DNA of 64,000 nucleotides, taken from Gaiellasilicea sp963761905. Its GTDB lineage: Bacteria; Actinomycetota; Thermoleophilia; Gaiellales; Gaiellaceae. The stretch spans positions 186,001-250,000 of the forward strand of contig CAVXIQ010000005.1 of the NCBI GenBank assembly GCA_963761905.1, in the 5' to 3' direction. Under the pieces are notes generated by a model. It made no database searches and was not told where the DNA came from. It saw only the letters and a list, made by a program, of their open reading frames with translations. Made by a program: the position numbers and the translations under genes. This document shows, piece by piece, positions 9,901 through 17,336 of the stretch. Each line of letters starts with the position of its first letter. Within the stretch, counting starts at the first letter, position 1.

Positions 9901-10354
9901 GGTCAAGGAGCTGACGACGAAGAAGGGCGAACCGATGGTCTTCCTCGCGCTCGACGACCCGACCGGCGGCGGCGAGATCGTCGTCTTCAACTCCACCTAC
10001 GCCACCGCGCGCGACCTCTGCGTCGCCGACAGGATCCTGGTCGTCAAGGGCCGAATCGACCACAAGCAACAAGGTGAGACGAAGCTGATCGCGCTCGAGC
10101 TGAGCGCGTTCGAGGGAGTGCCGGAGCGGAAGGAGATCCGCTTCAAGCTCGACGCGCGCGAGGCGAGGGCGGGGCTCGTCCGCGAGCTCGCGCTCCTCGT
10201 GAAGGAGTTCCCGGGCGAGTCGCCGGTGTACGTCTCGGTCGCGGGGTCGTTCGGCCAGACGACGCTCGCGTTCGGCCCGAACCACCGGGTCAAGATCGAC
10301 CCCGACTTCCTCGCCGAGGCGCGCCACCTGCTCGGCGCCGAGGCGATCCTGTAG
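6959..10354 (+). CDS. dnaE: DNA polymerase III alpha subunit
   Basis: Replicative DNA polymerase, 1131 residues and uninterrupted. The N-terminal PHP domain starts at once (HLHVHSEYSVLDGA, residues 7-20). The polymerase active-site aspartates are in MPDMDIDF near residue 392. The tandem helix-hairpin-helix region follows, and an OB-fold lies near residues 970-1050 (VTVGGIVSSVKELTTKKGEP). The GTG at 6959 is chosen because the PHP motif begins six residues later and a GATAAT hexamer sits just upstream. The open frame extends further upstream but is shadow sequence there. It synthesises the chromosome as the catalytic core of the replisome. Confidence 0.97.
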   Translation: MPADFVHLHVHSEYSVLDGACRIPGLAKRAAELEMPAVTLTDHGSLAGTIELFKAAEHEGVKPIVGCEVYVADDRRSRTRGYAHLTLLAETNEGYANLVKLSSLGYLEGYFAKPRVDWELLETYAPGLIALSGCLSGRVCKALEENRPADARSDLDRLAQVFGRENTYVELQNAGLDVQQRVNPELVKLAAEAKLPLVATGDVHYLTAADAYSHEALLCIQSGDSLKNPNHWKFDTNEFYFKSPEEMALDFPGHEDAMRRTLEVAERCSVEIELGKIHLPHYPVPDGGDAFGYLVQLCEQGLERRYDKVTPELRERLQFELKTIREMGFADYFLIVWDFIHFAKTHGVSVGPGRGSAAGSLAAYSLEITDIDPMRYGLLFERFLNPARKDMPDMDIDFAVEGRERVINYVAEKYGRDRVAQIITFGTMAARAAVRDAGRVLEIPYGVVDKVAKLIPEGPGQTLADCLKPGSELKAAYDSDPAAKEIVDLAKPLEGLVRQDSIHAAGVVIGARPLIEVVPLQQKGADQEVVTQFSMKNVEALGLLKVDFLGLRNLDVIDKAVALVGGGLDIGTIPLDDKKTYAMLARAESNGVFQFESSGMRDALKAVKPTQFEDLIALVALYRPGPMAHIPAYAARKNGREAVTYIDERLKPITSDSFGICIYQEQYMRIAKELAGFEPAEAETLRRAIGKKIHALMASLKDKFLAGCAANNVSLSVATQLWKDMESSQDYSFNKAHSACYALIAYRTAWLKANHACEYMAALISSVMSTKDRVPLYVNACHELGIEVLPPDVNSSESDFAVVEGKIRFGLNAVKSVGETAARAIIRAREEGGAFESIWDFTERVDPQVVNKRSLEALVKCGALDSTGDSRLGMLACLEQALAWGQKYAADRLAGQGSIFDAIGFGQVETEPVPHHPSISAGEFEKAELLKLEKETLGLYVSEHPLHAVRDQLRRKTDCPLADLERRRDGEIVTVGGIVSSVKELTTKKGEPMVFLALDDPTGGGEIVVFNSTYATARDLCVADRILVVKGRIDHKQQGETKLIALELSAFEGVPERKEIRFKLDAREARAGLVRELALLVKEFPGESPVYVSVAGSFGQTTLAFGPNHRVKIDPDFLAEARHLLGAEAIL

Positions 10355-10374
10355 GCGTCACGCTCGACCACTGC

Positions 10375-10728
10375 GTGATCGCCGTCTCCGACTGGGGGCG
10401 CTCGAACGCGTTCTATCGCGACATCGTCGGCGCCGAGCTCGTCGAGCGCGGGAATGGCTGGGTCTACCGCTTCGGCGAGCAGCAGTTGAACGTGCATGGG
10501 CCGGGCGGCCGGCCATTTCCCGTGGCACGTGTGCCTGTGAGGCCCGGCGGAAGCGATCTGTGTCTCGTCTGGGACGGCCCAATCGACGGCGCGGTCGAGC
10601 AGCTCCGTTCGCACGGGATCGAGATCGAGGAGGGCCCCGTGCCGCGCGCCGGCGCCCGCGGCGAGGGCTCGAGCGTGTACTTCCGCGACCCGGACGGATC
10701 GCTGCTCGAGTTCATCTCGTACGCCTAG
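10375..10728 (+). CDS. VOC (glyoxalase-like) family protein
   Basis: A single vicinal-oxygen-chelate fold protein, about 117 residues. The last strand motif FRDPDGSLLEFISYA carries the C-terminal metal-ligand Glu typical of the family. The start is uncertain. GTG at 10375 is the first canonical start, but homologous-looking sequence (LDHCVIAVSDW) begins a few codons earlier, right after the dnaE stop at 10352-10354, without an ATG/GTG/TTG. An atypical start or a small sequence error there is likely. It converges with another VOC gene, their stops overlapping at 10725-10728. The substrate is unknown. Confidence 0.75.
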   Translation: MIAVSDWGRSNAFYRDIVGAELVERGNGWVYRFGEQQLNVHGPGGRPFPVARVPVRPGGSDLCLVWDGPIDGAVEQLRSHGIEIEEGPVPRAGARGEGSSVYFRDPDGSLLEFISYA

Positions 10729-11147
10729 CCGAGCCCCTTGTCGCGAAGCTCCGCGAGCGCCGACTCCGACTTCTCGAGCTCCAGCGCCATTCCGCGCAGG
10801 ATCTCCGGCGTCTTCGTGAACTGCACGTCCGCGTAGGCGACGACCTGGATCTGGTTCCCCCACGGGTCGAGGAACGAGTTGCCGCCGAAGATCTCGACTC
10901 CGGCCGCGCGGGCCGCCGTGAGCACGGCGTCCCGGTCGTCGACGACTAGACCGAGATGGCGGGTCGCGTCCGGCGCCGTTGAGCCGCCTTCCATCAGCGC
11001 AAGGAACTGGTCGCCCAGGTCGACGAACGCGGCGCCGGCCATCCGTCCGCGCAGCTCGAGCTCGAACAGCGAGCCGTAGAACGCGAGCGCCTCGTCGATC
11101 GAGCCGACCTCGAGCGCAACGTGGTTGATTCCGACCGCCCGTGCCAC
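10725..11147 (-). CDS. VOC (glyoxalase-like) family protein
   Basis: A 140-residue member of the same broad fold as its convergent neighbour. It starts at GTG 11147 with VARAVGINHVALEVGSIDEA, and the conserved DPWGNQIQVVAYADVQF strand carries the usual DPxGN turn. A longer open frame to 11315 exists but antisense to the sigma-factor gene, so the GTG just before GINHVALEV is preferred. The C-terminus has an extra helical tail (EILRGMALELEKSESALAEL). Substrate unknown; glyoxalase, dioxygenase or resistance roles are all possible for this fold. Confidence 0.8.
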   Translation of the reverse strand: MARAVGINHVALEVGSIDEALAFYGSLFELELRGRMAGAAFVDLGDQFLALMEGGSTAPDATRHLGLVVDDRDAVLTAARAAGVEIFGGNSFLDPWGNQIQVVAYADVQFTKTPEILRGMALELEKSESALAELRDKGLG

Positions 11148-11205
11148 GGAACCGAATCTACCCGCCCATGGAACCCAATCCCATCGAAGGGTGTAGGAGG
11201 ATCGA

Positions 11206-11763
11206 GTGGTGAGCCGGCCACCGACGGAGGAGGAGCTCGTCGAACGGGCGCGTCGCGGCGACGGCGCCGCCTTCGGCGCGCTCGTCCGCGACGAGGAGGA
11301 GATCGCCTTCCGCACCGCCTACCTGATCACCCGCAACGCAGCCGATGCCGAGGACGCCGCCCAGGCGGCGCTCGTGAAGGCGTTCTACGCCCTCCCGCGC
11401 TTCCGGCGCGGCGCGCCGATCCGGCCCTGGCTGCTCGCGATCGTCGCCAACGAGGCTCGGAACCGACGGCGGGGCGGCGGCCGCCGTGAGGCGCTCGCGC
11501 TCCGAGCCGCTCACGACCTTTCCTCGGGCGGCGCGGCTCCGTCGCCCGAGGGAAGGCTCCTCGCGACGGAGGAGCGCGCCGAGCTCCTGGCCGCGCTCGA
11601 GTCGCTCGGCGAGGACGATCGGCTCGTCCTCTCGTGCCGCTACCTCCTCGACCTGAGCGAAGCGGAGACGGCAGAGGTGCTCTCCCTCCGCCGGGGAACC
11701 GTCAAGTCGCGCACTTCCCGCGCGCTCGACCGACTGCGGGCGCAGCTCGGAGGCGAACGGTGA
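11206..11763 (+). CDS. ECF sigma factor (RNA polymerase sigma-70 family)
   Basis: Extracytoplasmic-function sigma factor, 185 residues. Region 2 is near residues 26-90 (AYLITRNAADAEDAAQAALV, then RPWLLAIVANEARNRRR). Region 4 is at the C-terminus (SEAETAEVLSLRRGTVKSRT, a helix-turn-helix for the -35 element). A strong Shine-Dalgarno sequence (TAGGAGG, 11194-11200) precedes two tandem GTGs (11206 and 11209), which is unusual here, where most starts lack one. Its TGA overlaps the GTG of the next gene, a membrane-anchored anti-sigma candidate, so the two are translationally coupled. Confidence 0.92.
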   Translation: MVSRPPTEEELVERARRGDGAAFGALVRDEEEIAFRTAYLITRNAADAEDAAQAALVKAFYALPRFRRGAPIRPWLLAIVANEARNRRRGGGRREALALRAAHDLSSGGAAPSPEGRLLATEERAELLAALESLGEDDRLVLSCRYLLDLSEAETAEVLSLRRGTVKSRTSRALDRLRAQLGGER

Positions 11764-12473
11764 CCGAGCTCGAGCTCCGTCTCGCCGGCCTCCGCGAGGA
11801 GATCGACTTTCCGCCGACGCCGCGGCTCGCGGACGCGGTCGAGCGCGCCGCCGCGCACGCGCAGCCGCGACGGCGCCCGCTCCGCCCCCTCGCCGTCGCG
11901 CTGGCGGTCGTTCTCGTCGCCGCGCTCGGCGTGCTCGCCGTCTCGCCCGGCGCCCGCAGCGCCTTCCTCGAGCTCTTCGACATCCGCGGTGCCTCCGTCA
12001 GCCGTGTCGAGCAGCTGCCCGAGGTCGAGCCGATCCAGCGCGCCGACCTCCTCGGCGTCCCCGTCCCCCTCGCCACGGCCAAGCGGCAGGCCGGCTTCGA
12101 GCTCGCCGGCCTGGGCGAGCCGGACGCCGTCTATCTGCGCGGGGACGGCCTCGTCACGTTCGTCTACGGCTCGATCGAGCGGCCACGACTCCTGCTCTCG
12201 CAGGTCCGCGGCAGCGTCTGGGACGGCTTCGTCAAGAAGGTGAGTGGCCTCGGAACCTCGATCGAGGAGGTCGAGGTCGACGGTGAGCGCGGCCTCTTCG
12301 TCTCGGGCGAGCCTCATTTCGTCATGTACCGCGACCCGAACGACGTGATCCAGCAGGACCGCGCCTATCTCGCCGGGACGACGCTCCTCTGGAACCGCGG
12401 CGACGTCCTCTTCCGGCTCGAGGCGGACGTCGATCGCGACGAGGCGCTCGAGCTCGCCCGCGCCGTCGAGTGA
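11760..12473 (+). CDS. Probable membrane-anchored anti-sigma factor / sensor
   Basis: A 237-residue single-pass membrane protein: a short cytoplasmic N-terminus, one membrane helix near residues 43-62 (PLAVALAVVLVAALGVLAVS), and a large extracytoplasmic domain. The GTG at 11760 overlaps the stop of the ECF sigma gene, the usual position of a cognate anti-sigma factor. The N-terminal 40 residues show no zinc HxxxCxxC motif, so it is not a ZAS-type anti-sigma factor. The outer domain (LRGDGLVTFVYGSIERPRLL) could be the signal-sensing part. The regulatory role is inferred from gene order and topology. Confidence 0.7.
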   Translation: MTELELRLAGLREEIDFPPTPRLADAVERAAAHAQPRRRPLRPLAVALAVVLVAALGVLAVSPGARSAFLELFDIRGASVSRVEQLPEVEPIQRADLLGVPVPLATAKRQAGFELAGLGEPDAVYLRGDGLVTFVYGSIERPRLLLSQVRGSVWDGFVKKVSGLGTSIEEVEVDGERGLFVSGEPHFVMYRDPNDVIQQDRAYLAGTTLLWNRGDVLFRLEADVDRDEALELARAVE

Positions 12474-12532
12474 GCACGGAACCCAGCCCGCCCCGGCGGT
12501 GTAGTCGAGATACACACGAACGGGAGGTCAGC

Positions 12533-12940
12533 ATGAAACGACTCGTCGTGCTCGTCGCGGCGGCAGCACTACTCGCGACCCAGTCCGCGCCGTCCGCGGA
12601 CTCCGCCGCCACCGGCTGTTGGGCCACGGTCGGTCTGAGCTCGCTGCCGAAGCCAGGTCACCGAGCCGGACAGCCGTGGGTCGTGACCGTCCGGGTGCTT
12701 CAGCACGGACGGACGCCGCTCGCCGACGCGGAGCCGGAGCTCAGGATCAGGAAGGGAACGGGCCGCGTGACGGCGTTCGCGGCGCGCGCGACCACAACGG
12801 TCGGTTCCTATCGGGCTCGGGTCGTCTTCCCGTCCGCGGGCCGCTGGAGCTTGTCCGTCTATGACGGCTTCGTGCCGCACTGCGCCAGCGTCCACACGTT
12901 CAGGGCCGTCACGATCGCTCCGGCCCAGGTCGAACCATGA
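12533..12940 (+). CDS. Secreted YtkA/FixH-like protein, copy 1
   Basis: A 135-residue exported protein with signal peptide MKRLVVLVAAAALLATQSAP followed by one YtkA/FixH-type beta-sandwich. ATG 12533 is preceded by GGGAGGT at 12522-12528. The mature part contains CWATVGLSSLPKPGHRAGQP and VLQHGRTPLADAEPEL, almost the same layout as the next gene, so the two are tandem paralogs. It lacks the C-terminal membrane anchor of copy 2. It lies directly downstream of the sigma/anti-sigma pair and may be a target or co-sensor. Function unknown; FixH-like domains often occur in copper or cytochrome-oxidase contexts. Confidence 0.75.
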   Translation: MKRLVVLVAAAALLATQSAPSADSAATGCWATVGLSSLPKPGHRAGQPWVVTVRVLQHGRTPLADAEPELRIRKGTGRVTAFAARATTTVGSYRARVVFPSAGRWSLSVYDGFVPHCASVHTFRAVTIAPAQVEP

Positions 12941-12957
12941 GCTACTGGAGGATCTCG

Positions 12958-13473
12958 ATGAAGAAGCTCGTGCTCGTACTCGCGGTTGGGCTTGTCGCCG
13001 CCTTCGTGCCCGCGGCAGGCGCCGGCGGCTGGGCCACCGTGGGACTCAGCTCCCTGCCGCCGAGCGGCCTCGAGGCAGGCCAGGACTGGCCGGTCGACAT
13101 CACCGTGCTCCAGCACGGGGAGACGCCGCTCGCGGGCGTCCAGCCTTCGATCACCGTCCGCAACCTCGAGACCGGCGCAGCCGCCGGCCGCTTCGAGGCG
13201 ACGCCGACCGACAAGCCCGGCGTCTACCAGGCCGTCGTCCGTTTCCCGGCCGAGGGCACCTGGTCGTACGAGGTCTACGACGGCTTCACCGAGTACGGCA
13301 ACGCCCAGCTGCACACGTTCAAGCACGTCGAGATCGGCGCCGCCGGCTCCGACACGTCGTTCCCGACGCTGCCCCTCGCGGCCGCCGCGCTCGGGCTCCT
13401 TCTGATCCTGGCCGCGATTCTGCTGCTCCGCCGTCCCCGGACGGCGCCCGAGCCAGCCGCAGCGGGCCGTTAG
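12958..13473 (+). CDS. Secreted, membrane-anchored YtkA/FixH-like protein, copy 2
   Basis: A 171-residue paralog of the preceding gene. An in-frame ATG at 12937 overlaps the previous stop, but GGAGG at 12946-12950 points to the ATG at 12958, which starts a clean signal peptide (MKKLVLVLAVGLVAAFVPAA). The beta domain shares GWATVGLSSLPPSG and TVLQHGETPLAG with copy 1. The C-terminus adds a membrane helix (LPLAAAALGLLLILAAILLL) and a short basic tail, so this copy stays tethered to the membrane outer face. A rho-independent terminator follows at 13494-13516, ending the sigma-factor operon. Confidence 0.8.
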   Translation: MKKLVLVLAVGLVAAFVPAAGAGGWATVGLSSLPPSGLEAGQDWPVDITVLQHGETPLAGVQPSITVRNLETGAAAGRFEATPTDKPGVYQAVVRFPAEGTWSYEVYDGFTEYGNAQLHTFKHVEIGAAGSDTSFPTLPLAAAALGLLLILAAILLLRRPRTAPEPAAAGR

Positions 13474-13493
13474 AGCCGGCTTCACGTGCGAAT

Positions 13494-13516
13494 GCCCGCC
13501 CTCCCAGGCGGGCTTT
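13494..13516 (+). terminator. Rho-independent terminator
   Basis: Perfect stem GCCCGCC (13494-13500) and GGCGGGC (13507-13513) with loop CTCCCA, followed by TTT. It ends the ECF-sigma operon 20 bases after the last stop. The remaining bases up to 13633 are slightly richer in A/T and probably contain the promoter of the next small gene. Confidence 0.7.
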
Positions 13517-13633
13517 CGCCTGGCTGCGCAAATCTTTTACGGAAGCTTCATCCGAATCACCACAAAAGGGGACAACCGCATCGTTTCAATGGACGAAGAA
13601 CGAACGACAACGCGATGTGGAGGACTCACTGAA

Positions 13634-13834
13634 ATGGCTGCGGCAGAGCTACAAGCCCCAGAATCGGAGCAGCAGCGGATCGAGCGGTGGCGCGCGGAGG
13701 AGCTCGAGCGGGCCGGTTTCGAGCCGTCCGCGGCAGTCCTCCTCGCCGGGCGGATGGACATCGACCTCCACCGCGCGATCGACCTGCTCCGCGCCGGCTG
13801 CGCGCCGGATCTAGCGCTCCAGATTCTCCTCTAG
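13634..13834 (+). CDS. Small conserved-looking soluble protein
   Basis: A 66-residue helical protein. Start ATG 13634 is supported by GGAGG at 13620-13624; an in-frame GTG/ATG at 13589 would give 81 residues. The C-terminal half (AGRMDIDLHRAIDLLRAGCA, then PDLALQILL) resembles a short helical protein found next to lgt in some actinobacteria, from memory only. No catalytic motif is visible. It stands 48 bases before lgt. Confidence 0.6.
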   Translation: MAAAELQAPESEQQRIERWRAEELERAGFEPSAAVLLAGRMDIDLHRAIDLLRAGCAPDLALQILL

Positions 13835-13868
13835 GCGCGTCTTCGGACAGCGCGTCCGGGCGCGCGGG

Positions 13869-13874
13869 CAGAAT
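13869..13874 (+). promoter_or_regulatory. Possible -10 element of lgt
   Basis: CAGAAT lies eight bases before the GTG start at 13883, with no Shine-Dalgarno sequence between. Confidence 0.35.
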
Positions 13875-13882
13875 CCCTGCCG

Positions 13883-14776
13883 GTGCTCCTTCTCGCTTCG
13901 ATGCAGCTCGGCTCGATCCCGTCGCCCTCCTCGGGCACCGTCGACCTCGGCCCGCTGACGATCCACATGTACGGGCTGATGCTGCTCGCGGGGATCGCCG
14001 CGTGCGTCGCGATCACCGGGCTGCGCTGGACTGCGCGAGGCGGCGACTGGGACCTGATCTTCCGCGTCGCGGTGTGGGGTGTCGGCTTCGGGATCGTCGG
14101 CGCGCGGCTTTACCACGTCCTCACGAGCTGGAGCTCGCTGCCAGACGAGTGGTGGGGCCCGCTCGCCGTCTGGGAGGGCGGCCTCGGGATCTGGGGCGGG
14201 ATCGCCGGCGGTGTCGCCGCAGGCGCGATCGTCGCCAAGCGGTCGGGCGCAAGCGTCTTCGCGCTCATGGACGCCGCCGCACCAGGCCTGCTCGTCGCGC
14301 AGGCGATCGGGCGGGTCGGCAACTGGTGGAACCAAGAGCTCTTCGGGAAGCCGACGGATGCCGCATGGGGACTCGAGATCGACCCCGCGCGCCGGCCGGA
14401 CGAGTACCTGCTCGAGAGCACGTTCCACCCGACGTTCCTGTACGAGGGGCTCTGGAACCTCGCCGCGGCCGCGCTGCTGCTGATCCTCGACCGCTTCTAC
14501 CGCTTCAAGCCGCCGGCGCTGTTCGCGCTCTACGTGGCGCTCTACTCCGGTTTCCGCTTCTTCCTCGAGCAGCTTCGCATCGATCCGTCGAAGGAGCTCC
14601 TCGGGATGCGCCTGAACGCCTGGGTCGCACTCGTGGTCTTCATCGCCGCCGTCGCCTTCTTCGTCTGGTGGCAGTTCTTCCGCGGCGGCCGCCTCCCGCG
14701 CCGGTCTCGGGAGCGCAAGCAGGAGCCGCCGCCCGCGATGGCGATCCCGCGGGGCCGCGTCCGATCCCGCCGCTAG
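13883..14776 (+). CDS. lgt: Prolipoprotein diacylglyceryl transferase
   Basis: Polytopic membrane enzyme of 297 residues that transfers diacylglycerol from phosphatidylglycerol to the lipobox cysteine of prolipoproteins. The Lgt signature GRVGNWWNQELFG is near residue 142, and HMYGLMLLAGI supplies the conserved N-terminal HxxG block. Around seven membrane helices are visible, and a basic tail (RRSRERKQ) ends the protein. The GTG at 13883 follows CAGAAT by eight bases. Lipoprotein candidates elsewhere in this window (iron-binding protein, DUF3352-like) would be substrates. Confidence 0.95.
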   Translation: MLLLASMQLGSIPSPSSGTVDLGPLTIHMYGLMLLAGIAACVAITGLRWTARGGDWDLIFRVAVWGVGFGIVGARLYHVLTSWSSLPDEWWGPLAVWEGGLGIWGGIAGGVAAGAIVAKRSGASVFALMDAAAPGLLVAQAIGRVGNWWNQELFGKPTDAAWGLEIDPARRPDEYLLESTFHPTFLYEGLWNLAAAALLLILDRFYRFKPPALFALYVALYSGFRFFLEQLRIDPSKELLGMRLNAWVALVVFIAAVAFFVWWQFFRGGRLPRRSRERKQEPPPAMAIPRGRVRSRR

Positions 14777-14779
14777 CTT
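14774..14779 (+). promoter_or_regulatory. Probable -10 element of scpA
   Basis: TAGCTT overlaps the lgt stop and lies seven bases before the GTG at 14787; no Shine-Dalgarno sequence. This suggests an internal leaderless promoter for scpAB. Confidence 0.4.
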
Positions 14780-14786
14780 GAGCCGC

Positions 14787-15542
14787 GTGGCGGCCAGCTT
14801 CGACCTCCCGCTCGATCTCGACGCCTTCGAAGGGCCGTTCGACCTGCTCCTGACGCTCGTCCTGAAAGAGGAGCTCGAGCCGGCCGAGATCGACGTGGCT
14901 GCGATCGTGATCGCCTTCGTCGAGAGGCTGGCCGAGCGCGACGAGCTCGATCTCGAGGCCTGCGGGGAGTTCCTCGTCCTGATCGCCTCGCTGCTCGAGC
15001 TGAAGGCGCGCGCGCTCTTCCCCGAGGAGGACGCGGAGCTCTCCGAGCTCGAGCCGGAGGAGGCGGCCGAGGAGCTCGCGCGCCGGCTTGCCGAGTACCG
15101 GCGGATGAAGGAGGCGGCCGCCTGGCTCGCCGAGCGGCTCGCCGGCGAGCGCGAGCGCTACTTCCGCGTCGGGCCCGCGCCGCTCGCGCCCCGGCCGGAA
15201 CGGGTTCTGGCGCCCCAGGATCCCGAGCAGCTCGCGGTCGCCTTGCGCGTCCTCGCCGAGCCGGCGCCGCCCGTCTCGCTCGCGCACATGGGGCTGCGCT
15301 TCCCGCCGGTCGCGCAGTTCCTCGAGCGCTTCCGCGCCGTGCTCGGCCGGCGCCGCCGCTTCGACTTCGACGCCGAGGTCGCCGGCCTGAACCGGGTCGA
15401 GCAGGCGGTCGCCTTCCTCGCCCTGCTCGAGCTGCGCAAGACCGGGGAGGTGGCGCTCGAACAGGCCGCCCCCTTCGCCCCCATAAGGGTTTCTCGCTCC
15501 GATCCAGAAAGGGAGTCCGCATGGACCGTCCGCTCCGCCTGA
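14787..15542 (+). CDS. scpA: Segregation and condensation protein A
   Basis: Kleisin subunit of the SMC condensin, 251 residues from GTG 14787 (a TTG at 14778 would add three). The N-terminal block FEGPFDLLLTLVLKEELEPA is diagnostic of ScpA and binds the SMC neck. The centre is acidic and helical, and the C-terminal winged helix (LNRVEQAVAFLALLELRKTG) contacts the SMC head. It overlaps scpB by 22 bases. The partner smc gene begins at 63925, at the far end of this window. Confidence 0.95.
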   Translation: MAASFDLPLDLDAFEGPFDLLLTLVLKEELEPAEIDVAAIVIAFVERLAERDELDLEACGEFLVLIASLLELKARALFPEEDAELSELEPEEAAEELARRLAEYRRMKEAAAWLAERLAGERERYFRVGPAPLAPRPERVLAPQDPEQLAVALRVLAEPAPPVSLAHMGLRFPPVAQFLERFRAVLGRRRRFDFDAEVAGLNRVEQAVAFLALLELRKTGEVALEQAAPFAPIRVSRSDPERESAWTVRSA

Positions 15543-16123
15543 TCACCGCCAACCCTGTCGACCAGCTCGCGCGCACCATCGAAGCGCTCCTCGTCGTCGC
15601 CTCGGCGCCGCTCTCCGTCGACGAGCTCGCGCATGCGGTCGACGACGACCCGGTTCGCGTAGAGACAGCGCTCGGGCTTCTCTCCGATCGGTATCGGGAG
15701 GGCCGAAGCGGGATCGTGCTGGAGCACGTGGCAGGCGGGTACGCGTTCCGCGCCTCGCGTGAGGCGGCGGCGGCGTGCGGCCGGCTGTTCGAGCGCCCCG
15801 TCGAGCGTGGCCTCTCGCAGGCGGCTCTGGAGACGCTCGCGATCGTCGGCTACCTCGGCCCCTGCAGCCGCCCGGAGATCGCGCGCCTGCGAGGCGTCGC
15901 CGCCGACTCCGCGGTGGCAGGACTGCTGGAGCGCGGCCTGATCGCAGAGGCCGGACGAGACGACGGCGCCGGCGGCGCGGTGCGCTACAGGACGACGCCG
16001 CTCTTCGAGCGCGTCTTCGGCCTCGAGAGCATCGCCGAGCTCCCGCGCCTCGACGACCTGGGCGAGTCGGCCGCGGAGATCCGCGAGCGCCTCCACAGCG
16101 TCGCCGTCGGCAAGACCGCCTAG
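15521..16123 (+). CDS. scpB: Segregation and condensation protein B
   Basis: Winged-helix partner of ScpA, 200 residues. It contains IEALLVVASAPLSVDELAHA at the N-terminus and the hallmark LSQAALETLAIVGYLGPCSR around residue 100, with two winged-helix domains. ATG 15521 is inside the end of scpA and has GAAAGGGA at 15507-15514 as a ribosome-binding site. It is a dimeric accessory subunit of the SMC complex in chromosome segregation. It converges with the reverse-strand aminopeptidase genes. Confidence 0.95.
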   Translation: MDRPLRLITANPVDQLARTIEALLVVASAPLSVDELAHAVDDDPVRVETALGLLSDRYREGRSGIVLEHVAGGYAFRASREAAAACGRLFERPVERGLSQAALETLAIVGYLGPCSRPEIARLRGVAADSAVAGLLERGLIAEAGRDDGAGGAVRYRTTPLFERVFGLESIAELPRLDDLGESAAEIRERLHSVAVGKTA

Positions 16124-16130
16124 TGACTGA

Positions 16131-17336
16131 CTAGATCTGCCACGCCCCGCCGCGGAGGACGGGGACAGCGCTCGCCGTCGCCTGTGATCCCGTCCACGTC
16201 GACCTCGGGGCTTCCGATCATGAAGTCGACGTGGATCTCGCTCTGGTTCGCGAGCGCGCGCTCGGCGTCGTCCTCGACTACGAAGTCGTACGAGCCGCCC
16301 AGTGCGATGTGGCTCGCGGCGTTCTCGTCGAGGAGGGTGTTCCAGAAGACGGTCTCGAGCGGGCCGATCCGCCCGGAGCCGTCGACGAGGGCGACCTCGC
16401 CGAGCCTCGCGGCCCCGTCGTCCTTGGCGGCTACTGCGCGAAGCACGTCGGCGTTCGAGGCCGCGTCGATCTGCACGGCACGGCCGCTCTCGAAGCGGAT
16501 CTCGATCCCGTCGATCAAGCTGCCCGCAAGCTCGAGCGGCTTCGTCGCGCGCACGACTCCCTCGACCCGAGCCGGATCCGGGCGTCGTGAAGACCTCTTC
16601 GGTCGGGATGTTGACGATGCTCTCGAGGCCGTCGATCCGCTCGAGGGAGCCGGCGTGCCAGCCGCCGCTCCGGAAGAGTCCCACGCTGAGATCGGTGCCC
16701 GGCCCGCTGAAGTGGAGCGAGTCGAAGCCCCGTTCGCCGAGCCGGCCGGCGGCACCCCGCAGCTCCGCGACCCGCGTTCGCCATGCCTCTGCGGGATCCG
16801 GCTCGTCGAGCCGCGAGACGTGGGCGAGCTCCCGACGTAACCGCTCGAGGGCCTCGGCCGGCTCCAGCGACGGAAAGACCTGTTGCGCCCACCCCAGAGT
16901 CGGCCACGAGGCGATGCACCAGTTCGTCGTCCGGGCCATGACCACTTCGGCGCTCTCCTTCAGGCGCGGCAGCAGGTCGCGGCCCGCGCGCTCGGGCTCC
17001 ACCCCCGCCAGGGCATGCGGCTCGGGGTTGCCGATGATCCAGATCCGGCAGCCGCGCTCCTCGCCGAGCCGCCGCAGGCGCGCGCCGAGCTCGGGCGGGA
17101 CGTAGTCGAGCGTGTCGGCGGGGGCGTGGAGCAGGCGCTCGCGCTTCACCAGCGCGTCCCACCACCACACCTCGACATAGCGCGCGCCCTTGCGATAGGC
17201 GGCGCCCGCGATCGCGCGCACGACCTCCTCGGTCCCGAGATCGGCCAGGATCTCCACCTCCTGGCCCGTCCTGGACGTTCGCGCCGACCCCGACGATCAG
17301 CTCGGCAAAGCGCTGGGCGTCGCTCAGATCTGCCAC
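16131..17336 (-). CDS. M29-family aminopeptidase, copy 1 (three frame breaks)
   Basis: Metalloaminopeptidase of the M29 (thermophilic aminopeptidase T) family, about 400 residues once repaired. The likely start is GTG 17336, which overlaps the end of copy 2 by 13 bases (VADLSDAQRFAELIVGVGAN). Frame breaks lie near 17265, near 16577 (extra G/C in a GGG/CCC run inside the TPDPARVEG segment) and near 16165. The last break restores PVLRGGAWQI, which ends copy 2 as well. Metal-binding blocks are present: PTEEVFTT, NAASHIALG and HVDFMIGS. Copy 1 differs clearly from copy 2 in the N-terminal half, so this is an old duplication. Confidence 0.8.

Noticed and set aside
6839..10327. 1162-codon open frame antisense to dnaE
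   Set aside because: It is the mirror of dnaE codon structure in high-GC DNA; the translation is low-complexity Glu/Arg/Leu with no motifs, while dnaE is unmistakable.
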